Positions 45,444 through 55,620 of a DNA stretch of 64,000 nucleotides are shown piece after piece (within the stretch, counting starts at the first letter, position 1; each line of letters starts with the position of its first letter). The position numbers and the translations under genes are program-made. The notes under the pieces were generated by a model. It worked only from the letters and a program-made list of their open reading frames with translations, made no database searches and was not told the DNA's origin. Location of the stretch: positions 1 through 64,000 of the forward strand of contig WEDG01008830.1 of NCBI GenBank assembly GCA_017591395.1, in the 5' to 3' direction. Origin of the DNA: Schistocephalus solidus. Taxonomy: Eukaryota; Platyhelminthes; Cestoda; Diphyllobothriidea; Diphyllobothriidae.

Positions 45444-45660
45444 CTGCCTGTCATCGCCTGTGTGCTGTTGTGCCAATTGTGTAGTAATGGGCTTACTGGT
45501 GCAGAATGGAAATGTCAGTACTGGTGGCTTAAGATCGGTAGGTCCCAAGCGCGAAAACAGTGGATGCTACGGACTACGAGGCTAGGTATGGGCTTAGCAC
45601 AGGCTTTTGCCACTGCAGGATGCGGTCTCGTCTAGATCAATTATTCATTTGACCCACTTG
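45439..45660. other. Nothing recognised
   Basis: Short stretch between the (CA)n tract and the first tRNA-like unit. Confidence 0.3.
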
Positions 45661-45672
45661 TGAAAAACTCGT

Positions 45673-45755
45673 CGGCCTCTGTGGGATTGGAACGCACGCC
45701 AGCAAGGGGAAGGCTTTAGTACAGCCAACGCTCTAGCCAACTGAGCTACGAGGCC
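45673..45755 (-). repeat. tRNA-Ser-like module, array 1 copy a
   Basis: 83 nt. D arm GCTC/GAGC, box A TAGCTCAGTTGG, seven-nt anticodon loop GTACTAA (T33, anticodon ACT), long variable region as in class II tRNAs, box B GCGTTCCAATCCC with one change in the T loop. The acceptor stem has one mismatch. Part of a 303-bp tandem unit with the next copy. Confidence 0.7.
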
Positions 45756-45976
45756 CCACCGGGTGCCGTTAGTTTAATCACACTTGGGTCAAGTTACCCG
45801 CCCAGCCTACTGCAACGTATGGAATCCACCAATTCTGATACAGTAAGCTGACTGCCCAAGCAGGATTTCCTAAGCAATCCATCTAGAATACACCAGATGT
45901 CTACCAGGCACAATTAATTAGTAGAGGATTTTGGCAGAGTTGATTAATTCCCTTGACCCAGTTGTGAAAAACTCGG

Positions 45977-46059
45977 CGGCCTCGCTGGGATGCGAACCCA
46001 CGCCAGCAAGGGGAAGGCCTTAGTTCAGCCAGCGCTCTAGCCGACTGAACAACGAAGCC
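45977..46059 (-). repeat. tRNA-Ser-like module, array 1 copy b
   Basis: 83 nt, starting 304 bp from copy a. Changes in the acceptor stem (cgaagcc opposite ggcctcg) and D region (GTTCAGTCGG). The 220-bp spacer to copy a is shared with array 2 (ctactgcaacgtatggaatcc, gcaggatttcctaagcaatc). Confidence 0.7.
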
Positions 46060-46079
46060 CCACCAGGAGCCGTGAGTTT

Positions 46080-46440
46080 AGTTACAAGTGCATCAAAGGA
46101 ATTATTCAAATCTGCCTAAATCCTCCTTCTAATTAATTGTGCCTGGTAGTCATCTGGTAGATACTAGATTGATTGCCTATGTAATCTTGCTTGGGCGGTT
46201 AGTTTACGGTATCAAAATTCGTGTATTCCATACGTTGCAGTAGGCTGGGCGGGTAACTTGACCCAAGTGTGATTAAACTCACGGCTCCCGGTGGGGCCTC
46301 GTAGCTCAGTTGGCAAGAGCGTTAGCTGTACTTAAGCCTTCCTCTTGCTGGCATGGGTTCGAATCCCACCGAGGCCGCCGATTTTTTTCAAAACTGGGTC
46401 AAATGAATTATTTAAATCTGCTAAGATCCTCTACTAGATC
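46080..46440 (+). repeat. Inverted 303-bp-type unit carrying tRNA-like copy c
   Basis: Both flanks of copy c match the spacer of copies a, b, d and e in reverse orientation (ccatacgttgcagtaggctg, gggcgggtaacttgacccaa, tgggtcaaatgaattattta). The array is therefore head-to-tail for a and b, then inverted. Confidence 0.7.
46295..46377 (+). tRNA. tRNA-Ser-like, inverted copy c with the best cloverleaf (anticodon ACT)
   Basis: Acceptor stem GGCCTCG pairs perfectly with CGAGGCC. D arm GCTC/GAGC with AGTTGG; box A TAGCTCAGTTGG; T arm GTGGG..CCCAC would pair with ATGGG here, giving four of five pairs; T loop TTCGAAT; box B GGGTTCGAATCCC. The anticodon loop is GTACTTA, so the anticodon would be ACT (Ser AGU). 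The upper anticodon stem has mismatches, and the long variable region fits a class II tRNA. Probably a tRNA-derived SINE head rather than a working gene, but it is the most intact of five. Confidence 0.4.
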
Positions 46441-47560
46441 GAGTATTGGTCGACGTCAATTACCCAAGACCACTCGTTATTTCGAAGCACATTCAAAGAG
46501 TACGCAGATCCTTGGGAGGAGGGGAAGCCGCATTGTCAAGAAGAAAATGTCGAAGCTCACTAAAACTACTTCAGTGAAAAGGTCACTCGTCAGAAAACTC
46601 AGGATCTCGTGGGGTCCACTAACAGACAAAATAACAGTGAGTGCACAGTAGTTCGAGTCTCTTTAGCCCAATCAGCGACTGGTGTGATCTCAACTTATAG
46701 GCTGACATAGGGATTGCTGCGCAAGCAGGTTTGCGAGGTTTTCATCTCCCCTCACTTCCAGTTTGGCAATACAAATACGAAAGAGTCCCAGTCTCCTTCC
46801 TAGATGGTCTTGGTGGCCAAGCACAAAACAGTGACCCATAAAAGGAAGTGTACCCGAAGACAATCTGTAGTAAAGAACACTGCCTTTATTGATTTTGTGA
46901 ACCGAAGGAAGCAGAAACAGAACTATATAAATCTTCTAAATAATTGAACCTCACTGCAGCAATTTAGAAGAAAATTCTTATGAAAATCGATGCATGTGTG
47001 GCCACTTTTAGATCGGTGGTTACAGCCACTCATTAACCCAGCAAAGCCTACCGCGAGGGCTGCGCGTTCCAAGGAGAAATGCTTAAACAGACAATTCCGA
47101 TTGCCCCGTGCGTAAGAGGCCTTAAAGGCGCGTTTGGCGACATAAAAACGTCGCCAATGAATGGCCGAAAAAAAGATACGGATCTAGGCCCCTCGTGACG
47201 TTTTCGTTCTCCTCTGATAGGAGATTGCTTGCGTAAGTCAACAAATTCTGACGGAAAAATCTAGGTCAGACGGCCTTCCTACAATTGAAAAGGAGTCTTT
47301 TTCGTTCCTGCCTCATCCATGTAAATCAAGGCAGCGTTGCTAATTAATCTCCCTTGAGTGGGTACGAGGCTTAGCTGTTCCAGTTGATTTTATTTTGTCG
47401 GCATAGGAGGGAAGCGTAAATCTGGGAGGCGGGAATCATTTATGCACTACCAACCCCTCCCCGCCCGGTAGGACAGGGGAAAAATAACGTACCCGTAACG
47501 CAGATGACATTGTGCTAATTGTTAAAAAAGGGGAACCTATTCCCGTATCCTGCGTCCTAC
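46441..47560. other. Nothing recognised
   Basis: A 113-codon + frame starting in tRNA-like copy c crosses the first part, but it is the repeat read as protein. No other feature seen. Confidence 0.3.
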
Positions 47561-47700
47561 CCGTAAACCTAACGTTAATTTCAACCGTAACTCCAATGTT
47601 CTCAGAATTTAGGGAAAAGCCACTAGTATTACGGGCGTTTCTATCCCCTTCTTCTGCCGGGGACTAAATAAATGAGCCCTACTTTGGGGGTAATAAGCGC
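47561..47700. repeat. Foldback-family fragment (telomere-like interior and right part)
   Basis: Contains cctacccgtaaacctaacgt, ttcaaccgtaactccaatgt and actagtattacgggcgtttc, matching the interior and right side of the copies at 54150-54480 and 55197-55620. Confidence 0.5.
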
Positions 47701-47751
47701 CGTATGTTAACAACAAAAACAACCACATCAACGACAAAAACAAGCAGTTAT

Positions 47752-47875
47752 ATTAGTAGAAGTAGTAGTAGTAGTAGTAGTAGGAGTAGTAGTAGTAGTA
47801 TTAGTGGTAGTAGTAGTAATAGTTTGTAATATTATTATTATTATTAGTAGTAGTAGTAGTAAAAGTAGTAGTATT
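47752..47875. repeat. Imperfect (TAG)n/(TAT)n microsatellite
   Basis: agtagtagtag tracts interrupted by ttagtggtag and an attattatt stretch. Confidence 0.9.
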
Positions 47876-47929
47876 AAGGGATTTTGGCAGATTTGAATAA
47901 CTCATTTGACCCAATTGTGAAAAACTCGG

Positions 47930-48012
47930 CGGTGTCAGTGGGATTCGAACCCACACCAGCAAGGGTAAGGCTTTATTACACGCAATGCTCTAGCCAACTG
48001 AGTTACGATGAT
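47930..48012 (-). repeat. tRNA-Ser-like module, array 2 copy d
   Basis: Box B GGGTTCGAATCCC intact, D arm present, acceptor stem decayed. The flank tgacccaattgtgaaaaact is shared with the other copies. 303 bp from copy e. Confidence 0.65.
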
Positions 48013-48232
48013 CCCACTGGGAGCCGTGAGTTTCATCTCAATTGGGTAATTTACCCGCCCAGTCTACTGCTACGTATGCAATCCATCAATTATTATACAG
48101 CAAATTGACTGCGCGAGCAGGATTTCCAAAGCAATCAATCTAGAATTAAGTAGACGGCTACAAAGTGCAGTTAATTACTAGGGGATTTGGCAGTGTTTAA
48201 TAATTCATTTGAATCACTTGTGAAAAACTCGG

Positions 48233-48277
48233 TGGCCGCGGTGGGATTCGAACCCATGCCAACTGAGCTACGAGGCC
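48233..48277 (-). repeat. tRNA-Ser-like module, array 2 copy e, anticodon arm deleted
   Basis: Acceptor stem and box B remain (GGCCTCG, GGGTTCGAATCCC), but about 38 nt covering the D-arm end, anticodon arm and variable region are missing. A Penelope-like 3' end follows at 48296. Confidence 0.65.
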
Positions 48278-48295
48278 CCCACTGGGAGCCGTGAG

Positions 48296-48548
48296 TTGAA
48301 TTGATTGAAGCCTGGGCCTCCGATGAGAACTCAGTCGGTCGATTAATCGATCTGGCACCGGCATACAGGGCCCTGCGTAGTCACCTCCGGACTGGCGCCA
48401 CTGGTATCTAATTGGCCCCTGCCCCCTCGATAAATTTTACTCGTTTATGTTGCCGATTTTATCTCTGACGATGGACTCCAGTAAGAGTTCGAAAGCTCAG
48501 ACGAATAAAGCTATGATTCCGGGGAACGAACAACCTTCTTCTTCTTCA
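48296..48548 (+). mobile_element. Penelope-like element 5: 3' end with short (TTC)4 tail
   Basis: Shares ttgattgaagcctgggcctc, gatctggcaccggcatacag, acgaataaagctatgattcc and ggggaacgaacaacc with the other copies and ends cttcttcttc. The coding part is decayed. Confidence 0.7.
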
Positions 48549-49010
48549 CTTATACTCACAGGAAGATTTATCTAAGTCTGTATTATGTAGGAGGCATACA
48601 ATATTTCTGCCAGCCAGTCCTATTAAGTAGCTGAGGCAACGTGAGAGCGTTACCTCATAAGATGCTAGATATTTCCTTGAGTAAGTTGTGGATGCATTGG
48701 ATAGACGTGGGTACAAAATACAATAACGAGAGCTGCACTATAATAGTCTGCCGAAACACCCAGATATTTCTAATTAAAAAGTCTGGCTGACGAACAACTT
48801 GGGGGGGGGAGGCGGTGGTAGCACATGACTGCGTGAGCGTTCCCTCGACAGATGCATGATCCTTAATCAACAGGTGGCCACAGCTTGCAATTTAGATCAA
48901 CAAGACATCAGCATTTACCGTCCAGCCCACGAAAACAGTCAGTTATCGTTGCTTTGCATAGCAGTGGCAGTCGTTTGGTTGACCGATATGGAAATAGGCA
49001 ATAAAACAGG
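48549..49010. other. Nothing recognised
   Basis: Intron sequence without a shared repeat. Confidence 0.3.
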
Positions 49011-49411
49011 TGATAAGTACAGAGGAGTCTAAATTGACGAATAAGCTGCTGAAGAAAGGGTCGAAATGGTAGTTCTCTTTAAGTAACGCTGCTCGGAACT
49101 CTAGTAAGGTCACACTAATGTTAAACGTCAGACATTTGGGCAGGCGATCGGTGACTCATCAGTCGATTCGGAGCTTGGCCCAGTGACAATCCCTCGGTTG
49201 GCGAGAGAGGCAACTGCAAACACACCCACACGCACATGCTAATTACAGAGGCGTCTAAAATGACTAATTAGCTGTTGACGCCAGCGAAAAAAGGATAGTT
49301 GTCTTTAGGTAACGTTGTCGGAGCTTTGGTGAGGTCGCGCGAAAGTTAAATGTTAAACCTTTGGGCAGGAGATCGGTGACTCATCGGACAGTTCGGAGTT
49401 TGGCCCAGGCA
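49011..49411. repeat. Diverged tandem duplication of about 180-bp units (offset about 224 bp)
   Basis: Unit 1 (about 49011-49186) and unit 2 (about 49237-49411) share acagaggagtctaaat / acagaggcgtctaaaa, gggcaggcgatcggtgactc / gggcaggagatcggtgactc and gattcggagcttggccca / cagttcggagtttggccca. Not found elsewhere in the window. Nature unknown. Confidence 0.75.
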
Positions 49412-49559
49412 TTTCCAATTTACCCAGGACGCCGTCGGGGATAGTGATGCTCTGCAAAAAAGTATTTAGCAGCCCGAAACATGACCTTCCCCTGCTTGTT
49501 CACGTATGCGTAAGGACTGTTGTGCATGAAGTATCATGGAGATGCCATTCGATTTAAGC

Positions 49560-49760
49560 AGCTTCAGTTAAATACTGTGTAATTGGCCGTCATCAGCCAG
49601 AAATATCTAACCCAGCTGGTGCACAAACCGAGACTCTAACCCACGACCTGTCCGTCTGCCTGTGATACTAGCCACTGCGATACTGCTCGCAGGGCGTGAC
49701 AGTGAGCCAAAAGGCAGAACTGTACGAGTGTGTTCCGTTAGCGATCGGAGAGCGTTCATA
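49560..49760 (-). mobile_element. SINE-B copy (degenerate)
   Basis: Contains ggccgtcatcagccagaaat, cccagctggtgcacaaaccg and ctctaacccacgacctgtcc in the usual orientation. Confidence 0.55.
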
Positions 49761-50559
49761 AATGAAAGTGTACCCTACCTTAGGCACCCTTCTTTACGGG
49801 GAATGTTTCGTTGTAAACAAGATCCGAAGCAACCTTTCTAACATTCAGCTCGCTGTCTAGCGCTTTCTTACGCTTGTAGGCGTGCAGGCGGCAACCAGAC
49901 GAGCGTTTCGCCTACTAAATATTGAACCCGGGTGATTTTGGTTTATCGGGCTCATATTTCACCGCGTTTCATGCCTCTGCTACTATCACGTGGGTGTTAT
50001 GGTTCGGCACTATTTCAGCTGACCGGGTGAGTGTTATGACTAATCAAGGCAATAATAATTGACTGAGTTTATGGGTCTGATTTTAAAAGTTATTCAACTT
50101 TTCGTTCATGCTGCAACGAATTGGCCAAGTTTACAGACCTGATTAATGGAAAGACATTTACAGAGTGGACTATAGTGCACGCATATGCACGCGCGCGCGC
50201 TTTGTTATGACAACTAACGTACATCCACCAGGGTTACCAAATGTGGACGCCGCCGGAAGAAAAGCAGCAGAAATTACAACGGTGCTAGGGGACACTGAGA
50301 AGATTGTTTCGGGCCTATTAGCAGTCGCCAGCAAGTAAGCCAGGGTCCGACCTTCCCGGCCCCACCGCGGCCGTACACGGGAACAGCAACCACCTGCAAT
50401 ACAGGAAGTGCTTCATGGACCACTGGTAGTTGAGCTTCGTCGCTGGCGAAAGGAAATTGTTGAGCTGTCCAGGTCTGCGGCCGCAGATCGTTGCACGTGG
50501 GGTGGCTCAGCCTGTGATATTATCAAGGCCGGCTAGATCAAGCAGGATCGCAGGCATAC

Positions 50560-50700
50560 CAAGTACAGTAAGTAAGGGTGGGCTTCGGTTAAGGCCAGGG
50601 TTGGTGTAAGGATTAGGACAAGGGAATATTCACTCCTCCTGGAAGTTAGCACAAGGTCACCCGTATTGCGGGGCAGGAGTTTCTATTCCAGCGAGGCGGC
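50560..50700. repeat. Foldback-family fragment
   Basis: gggtgggcttcggttaaggc, aggattaggacaagggaata, cacccgtattgcggggcagg: telomere-like interior and right side of the family. Confidence 0.5.
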
Positions 50701-51948
50701 ATGGGAGGAGGGGGGTGCATATATGCGAGTCCATCCCCGATGATTGATCTGGCCAACCTTAGCTCCCACCTAAACTCCTTGGGTATCTATCCTTAAATGC
50801 ATCTCTCCAACAAGGAACCACGTGCTGGATGTCCTGTTATTTGTCCTGGTGAATATTAATGAGGAAGTACGAGCGAGCTTAGCACAACGGACGCTGAGGA
50901 TACGTGATGATGATTTGATCGGCCCAAATGTTCAGACCAGCTACACATGGCGAGCTCCAAGCTGTAGTTGACGAGACAGGCATAAAATACGGGCAACGCA
51001 CTAAATTAGAAGGTTTTTGTTGGCAGAAGCTGCTGATTCAACCTCCGAAATTCCAGTGAACCTATTCCATTGAACCCAGCCTTTGCGTAGATATTTGGCG
51101 ATTGAAAACTATCAATAAGGTGATCTCACGCTAAGAACTAGTCGAGATAAGCCAAAAAGCAGCAACGCTAGAACGGACTTAGGTGAAGACGCCGTCGAGT
51201 GAAAAACAAAGGCAATGAGTGAAAAGCCAGTTGAAGATACCGAAACTCGGTATTTGGAGTGTACCCCGTAACAGTTAATAAACAATAATTTAAGCAAATA
51301 TGAATAAATTTGAGGTTAGGAAACACGCAATAAATGGAATAAGTATAATAGGTTGCGTATAAATAAAGATATGACAAATGGCTACCCCAGATAAACGGTT
51401 GGGGGATATTACTGTCATTACAGGTACTAACCCTTGGTCGTGCGTTTAAGAAGACAGTTGGAGGTTTTTGTGCGTTTTAGCAAAAGTTTAAACATTTTCC
51501 TTGGAAACTTCTTATCTGCTCCTAACTTGATTAGCTTTCACTTAGGATAACTTTTGGGGATTAAGTATAATGCAATAACTGTGTTTACATTGACCTCCTG
51601 AAAGAGAGTTTCTAATGTCTAATTGAAGCAGGTTTCCATGTTTAACTCATTAGTGGGCAAGCGAACGACTACCGAAAGAATAAACGCACATAAATATAAA
51701 GCTTGTGAACGGAGGATTTATCCTGGTGAGAGGATGTTTAGTGCAGTGAACCTTTTGGACAAACTGTTTTCGTTTTTAGGGTTACTTAACCTCAAAAAAC
51801 TAATAGGTCGGTATCAGTTTCGGTCAAAGATTATGCATAAACAATTTCATGCGCGAACATTTTACCCATTTTGTGTAAAAAGATAAGCCATGACTTAACA
51901 AGAGGGTGAAGATGGGCGGGGAAAACACAAACAGAGAAGCACACACGT
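50701..51948. other. Nothing recognised
   Basis: Intron sequence. A reading frame at 51623-51886 starts with TTG and has no recognised domain. Confidence 0.3.
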
Positions 51949-52318
51949 CAGTTCAACCGTCATAGTCCGGTGATGTCAACCGTATGCTCCACAGAGGGGC
52001 AGTGCAGGGACGGCGACTTGCACGTAATTTAGTTTAAAGTGATGGTAGACTTGCGCTGCATCTACTGCACTCTCTCTCCTCCTCCTCCCCCACCCTGAGC
52101 CCGGTGTCATGACAGAGTGAAGAAGACCGGAGGTGGGGTCGGGCGCAGATGAAGCGTCTCCAACGGAGTGGGAGAGCGGGATGTGGCATGAGCCTGCCTG
52201 CATCCCCCATGTTCACCATTTGTTATGTAACCACATCCCAGAATAATAATGCCTGCCGCACCCTGATTTGGATCCCGTGTTGGTCCAACGCATTTACTAA
52301 ACGACTTGTTTAGGGGGC
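51949..52318 (-). mobile_element. SINE-A copy, downstream unit of a dimer
   Basis: On -, starts TGCCCCCTAAACAAGTCG, head GTAAATGCGTTGGACCAACA, ends with the LINE-like tail and GAACTGACG followed by TGTGTG. The upstream unit's tail (52325-52445) ends GACGTTTG directly before it. Confidence 0.7.
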
Positions 52319-52324
52319 ACAAAC

Positions 52325-52445
52325 GTCAGGTCGACCGTCGTACTCAGACGATGATGACCGTATGCTCCACAGAATGGTGGCACAGGGACAGTCACTTGCA
52401 CACAAATTTGGATTAAGTGATAGTAGGTTTGCACGGCATCTCCCA
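52325..52445 (-). mobile_element. SINE-A or LINE tail, upstream unit of a dimer
   Basis: The last 120 bp of the tail only (CAAACCTACTATCACTTAAT, GGAGCATACGGTCATCATCG, GGTCGACCTGACG). Confidence 0.6.
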
Positions 52446-52884
52446 GTTTACGGCTGGGGATGGTAACAATTGTTTACCGCGATCGATTGATACAGTCTTT
52501 TTTGGGTTTATTCTGATTTCATTTAGCCAATCATAATTTTGACTAATAGTTGGGACGTGAGACGCAAGCATGCGCTCGTACACGGCGCAAACGGGAGGTA
52601 GCAGATAGCCCATAAGCACTTAATCGAACCGAAGTTCATCAGTGTCTCGCCATCTGTCATTTTCTGTCCCTGCCGATCGGGTATTTATTCAATCAGGAGT
52701 GGGCACACACCGATCTACTGGCCTCCCGAAGCAAACAAGCTTCTCGTCGTCCCGGGACATTCTGCAAGGACAGATGCCTAAAACACTAAACAGAAGATCA
52801 GGCGTCCGTGGTCGGTTATAGAGGTTAGGGGGTAATCAAATAGTAGTAATACCGGTCCAGAGGCGACCGTGTAGGACTCTATAT
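52446..52884. other. Nothing recognised
   Basis: Intron sequence between retroelement fragments. Confidence 0.3.
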
Positions 52885-53080
52885 GCCGGAGGCAGATCGA
52901 TTTGTCAATTGACTGAGGTCTACTGTTGGTGTACACAGCCCTGCGCAGTCATCTCCGAACTGATTTACTGATATTTGATTGGCTCTTAGGCCTTGAACAG
53001 TTTTTATTTTTGACGATGGACTCCTCTCAGAGTTCAACTGGTCAGCTGAATAAAGATCGGCTACCGTCAGCCTCGAGTGT
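52885..53080 (+). mobile_element. Penelope-like element 6: 3' end fragment
   Basis: Shares ccctgcgcagtcatctccga, ctgatatttgattggctctt, gacgatggactcctctcaga and gctgaataaagatc with the other copies. The terminus and TTC tail are missing. Confidence 0.6.
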
Positions 53081-54114
53081 CTCGAGCAGGGCCCGACAGG
53101 CTGTGGATTGGATTTAAATTATAGTATATTAAACTTAGGGCCAAGTCCTCCGGGCTCAGCTATCGGGTGGTCCGACTTGTGCTATCGTCTAGCTCCATCC
53201 AATATTGATTAATTTTTGCTACACATGGTTCCAGTCAAGAATCCATGTGAAGTTGCTGAGCATTAATCCGGTTTGAACATTTGCATTTCAATCCAATTTA
53301 TCACAGTAGTACAGGTGAGATTGGGAGAGTGCAGTTGCTTACAGTAACATAGTTACGATCGGTTTCAACCGACACATTGCTCACCATTCGCTTGTAGAAG
53401 CGGCGAGAAGGGTGAACACCCACATTTAATGCCGGGGCAACTAAAATCTTCGCACTGGAACATTTCGTCATTTTCGTCACCGCCCCCACGCCACCGCCCC
53501 CCCCCGCCCTGTGGGTGGTGCGTTCTTTCCAAGTTTGACACTTGTGGTTAACCAAGTTCGGATTCAGTAGGGTTGTCAAATGACCTTAGATTTTTACACA
53601 TTTGTCCCCAAAATAAGGCCTTTATGAAGCCTGCAAAACGCGCTATTTCCAAGGCTTCTAGGTGTATGCCGCCTCTTTCAGAACAAGCGCTTCATAATGT
53701 CAGGTACTATACATCTTCCGTTTTATTTCGGTGCTGTCTAGTTTGCCTTCCCTTTTTATTCACCTTGACTGGAGGCCTGTTTGCCAGAAATGTTGAAACA
53801 ATACTTTTAAAATAAAGAATCTCTCACTCAAAATGGTCTACGTCGGGCATCGTTATAGGCCGCTGGAGTGCCTGGCATCTAACGCGTTCCTGGCCAACCG
53901 AAGACAGCACTCATTGGATGCCGGCAGTTAAAAAACTTAACACATCAGAAAAACCAGGACTCAAACCAAGCTTACGTTTTCTTGGACGGGTAAGCAAGTA
54001 TGGTGCCGCAGTTTCTTCCATTCTGTTTTCAGAAATGGCTGCCATGCGGTCGCTGCTCAGGACGAAAATGGCACCAACAGATGACTTCAATTTCCTGTAC
54101 GTCAGTGGTCAGGA
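53081..54114. other. Nothing recognised
   Basis: Includes short + frames at 53573-53815 and 53918-54142 with no recognised domain. A reverse (G)n-like tract lies near 53498. Confidence 0.3.
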
Positions 54115-54480
54115 AAGGACTTCCTACATGACCTGTGGATGAATTCCGGGAAGCATTATTATATGGCTCCCTAGACAGGACATGCGAATAGGAACACCCC
54201 GTCCAAGTAATAAAGGTAGCTCTGTACATAATTCAAGGAAGCCTAAATATTCCCTTGTGCTAAACATAAAACTGGCCCTAACATAACCCTAAACCGTAAC
54301 CCTAACCATACATTTAAGCCTAAAATCAACACTAACTAGCCCTAGCGTTAACTTCAACACTAACTTTAAACCAAATCCTATCTTCCATGTGATATGACGT
54401 AAGGATACCCGCATTGTGGGCTGTTCTTTGCCCCGTATCTGGTTTAGAGGGCCACATAAGTCATCCTTACCTGATTTTCA
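54115..54480. mobile_element. Foldback element copy with telomere-like interior
   Basis: Left end (about 54120-54200) with tatggctccctagacaggac; interior 54265-54340 with cctaacataaccctaaaccg and taaccctaaccatac (degenerate CCCTAA); right end gagggccacataagtcatcc at about 54448-54470. Same layout as the copy at 55197-55620. Confidence 0.55.
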
Positions 54481-55196
54481 CCTGTGGTACGGTTACGTAT
54501 TTACTGGGTGTGAGATAACACCATTCACGACTTAGCGGTGATATCCAACGCGAGAACTAATCCATGGCAAGCGATAAAGATGCCGGAATGATTTGCACTG
54601 CATAAAACTCGCTTAGTCTATTCCATACACGCTACGCCAAGACGACCGGACATGGGCTTGGATACAGTTACGCACAAAGTAAACAATCTGTCTTATGCTA
54701 TCTTATTTTCTAATGTTCCAGGTCACAGCGAAGGCCCTTACGCTGTCTGTGAACTGATACTCCTCACAGTCAAGCGTGTGGATCATTGTTAAAAACATAA
54801 TTTGAGTAGACTGTTAGGAAACGATAAAATAAAGCCCATCACAATTATTGGAAATGTAGTTTATTTGCCTTTTGTAATCTGAAAGGGTGAATACTTCAGT
54901 TTCATAACATTCTAATGGGCCGGATGCAGGTTTTTTAAGCCTACTCAAAAAGCAAGTCAATTTTTAGGGGCAGACTTCAACAACTTACCAGTGTCAAACT
55001 GTCCTTGGGCAGGAATTTTAAGAGGGGCAATAAACTACTTCCGGAAGACACAGTATAAGTAGTCTGACTACCTGCGAAGAGACAAAGTACAAATATTATT
55101 TCAAATGATAAATCGATTCCTGAGAGGATGAAAGCCCGAAAATTAGGCATATTTAACAGTGGGTTTTGAAGCGTAAGTTGCTGCAACCTGACCCTA
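54481..55196. other. Nothing recognised
   Basis: Sequence between the two foldback copies. Confidence 0.3.
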
Positions 55197-55620
55197 CTAA
55201 ACGAACTGGCAAGGATGTCTTGTGTGGCCACCTAAACAGGACACGCGTAGAGAAACCGTCCACAATAAATTGGCTTTGCGCGAAATTCCTAGAAAATTAT
55301 GTTTAGGATTAAGGATAAGGTAAGAATTAAGTGCAGGGTTTAGATTTGAGTTTATGGTCAGAATTGGGGTTAGGATCATGCCTCGGTTAAGGGTTAAGGT
55401 TACTATTGTGTTAACCGTGGGGTTAAGGTTTACGACAGAGTTAGGGTTAAGATTAAGGTAACAGTTTAGTTTAATGTTAGGGTTCCTGCTAGGGTTAATA
55501 CACGGGTACATTTAACCTTCCTGAAATTTTCCGGAAGGCCACATATGTCTAGCGTGTGGGACGTTTTCTATTCCTTTTGCCTCGCTAGGGGGCCATACAA
55601 GACATCCCTACCAACGAACT
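55197..55620. mobile_element. Foldback element copy with terminal inverted repeats and telomere-like interior
   Basis: The left terminus GGATGTCTTGTGTGGCC (55212 region) is the inverse of the right terminus GGCCATACAAGACATCC (about 55592-55608), with flanking partial complementarity (acgaactggcaag / ctaccaacgaact). The interior has repeated ttaagggtta- and gggttaag-type motifs (55300-55500). No coding capacity, so it would be non-autonomous. No clear target-site duplication found. Confidence 0.65.

Noticed and set aside
46310..46651. 113-codon + frame with GFESHRGRRFFS
   Set aside because: Begins inside a tRNA-like module; box B read as protein explains the first third.
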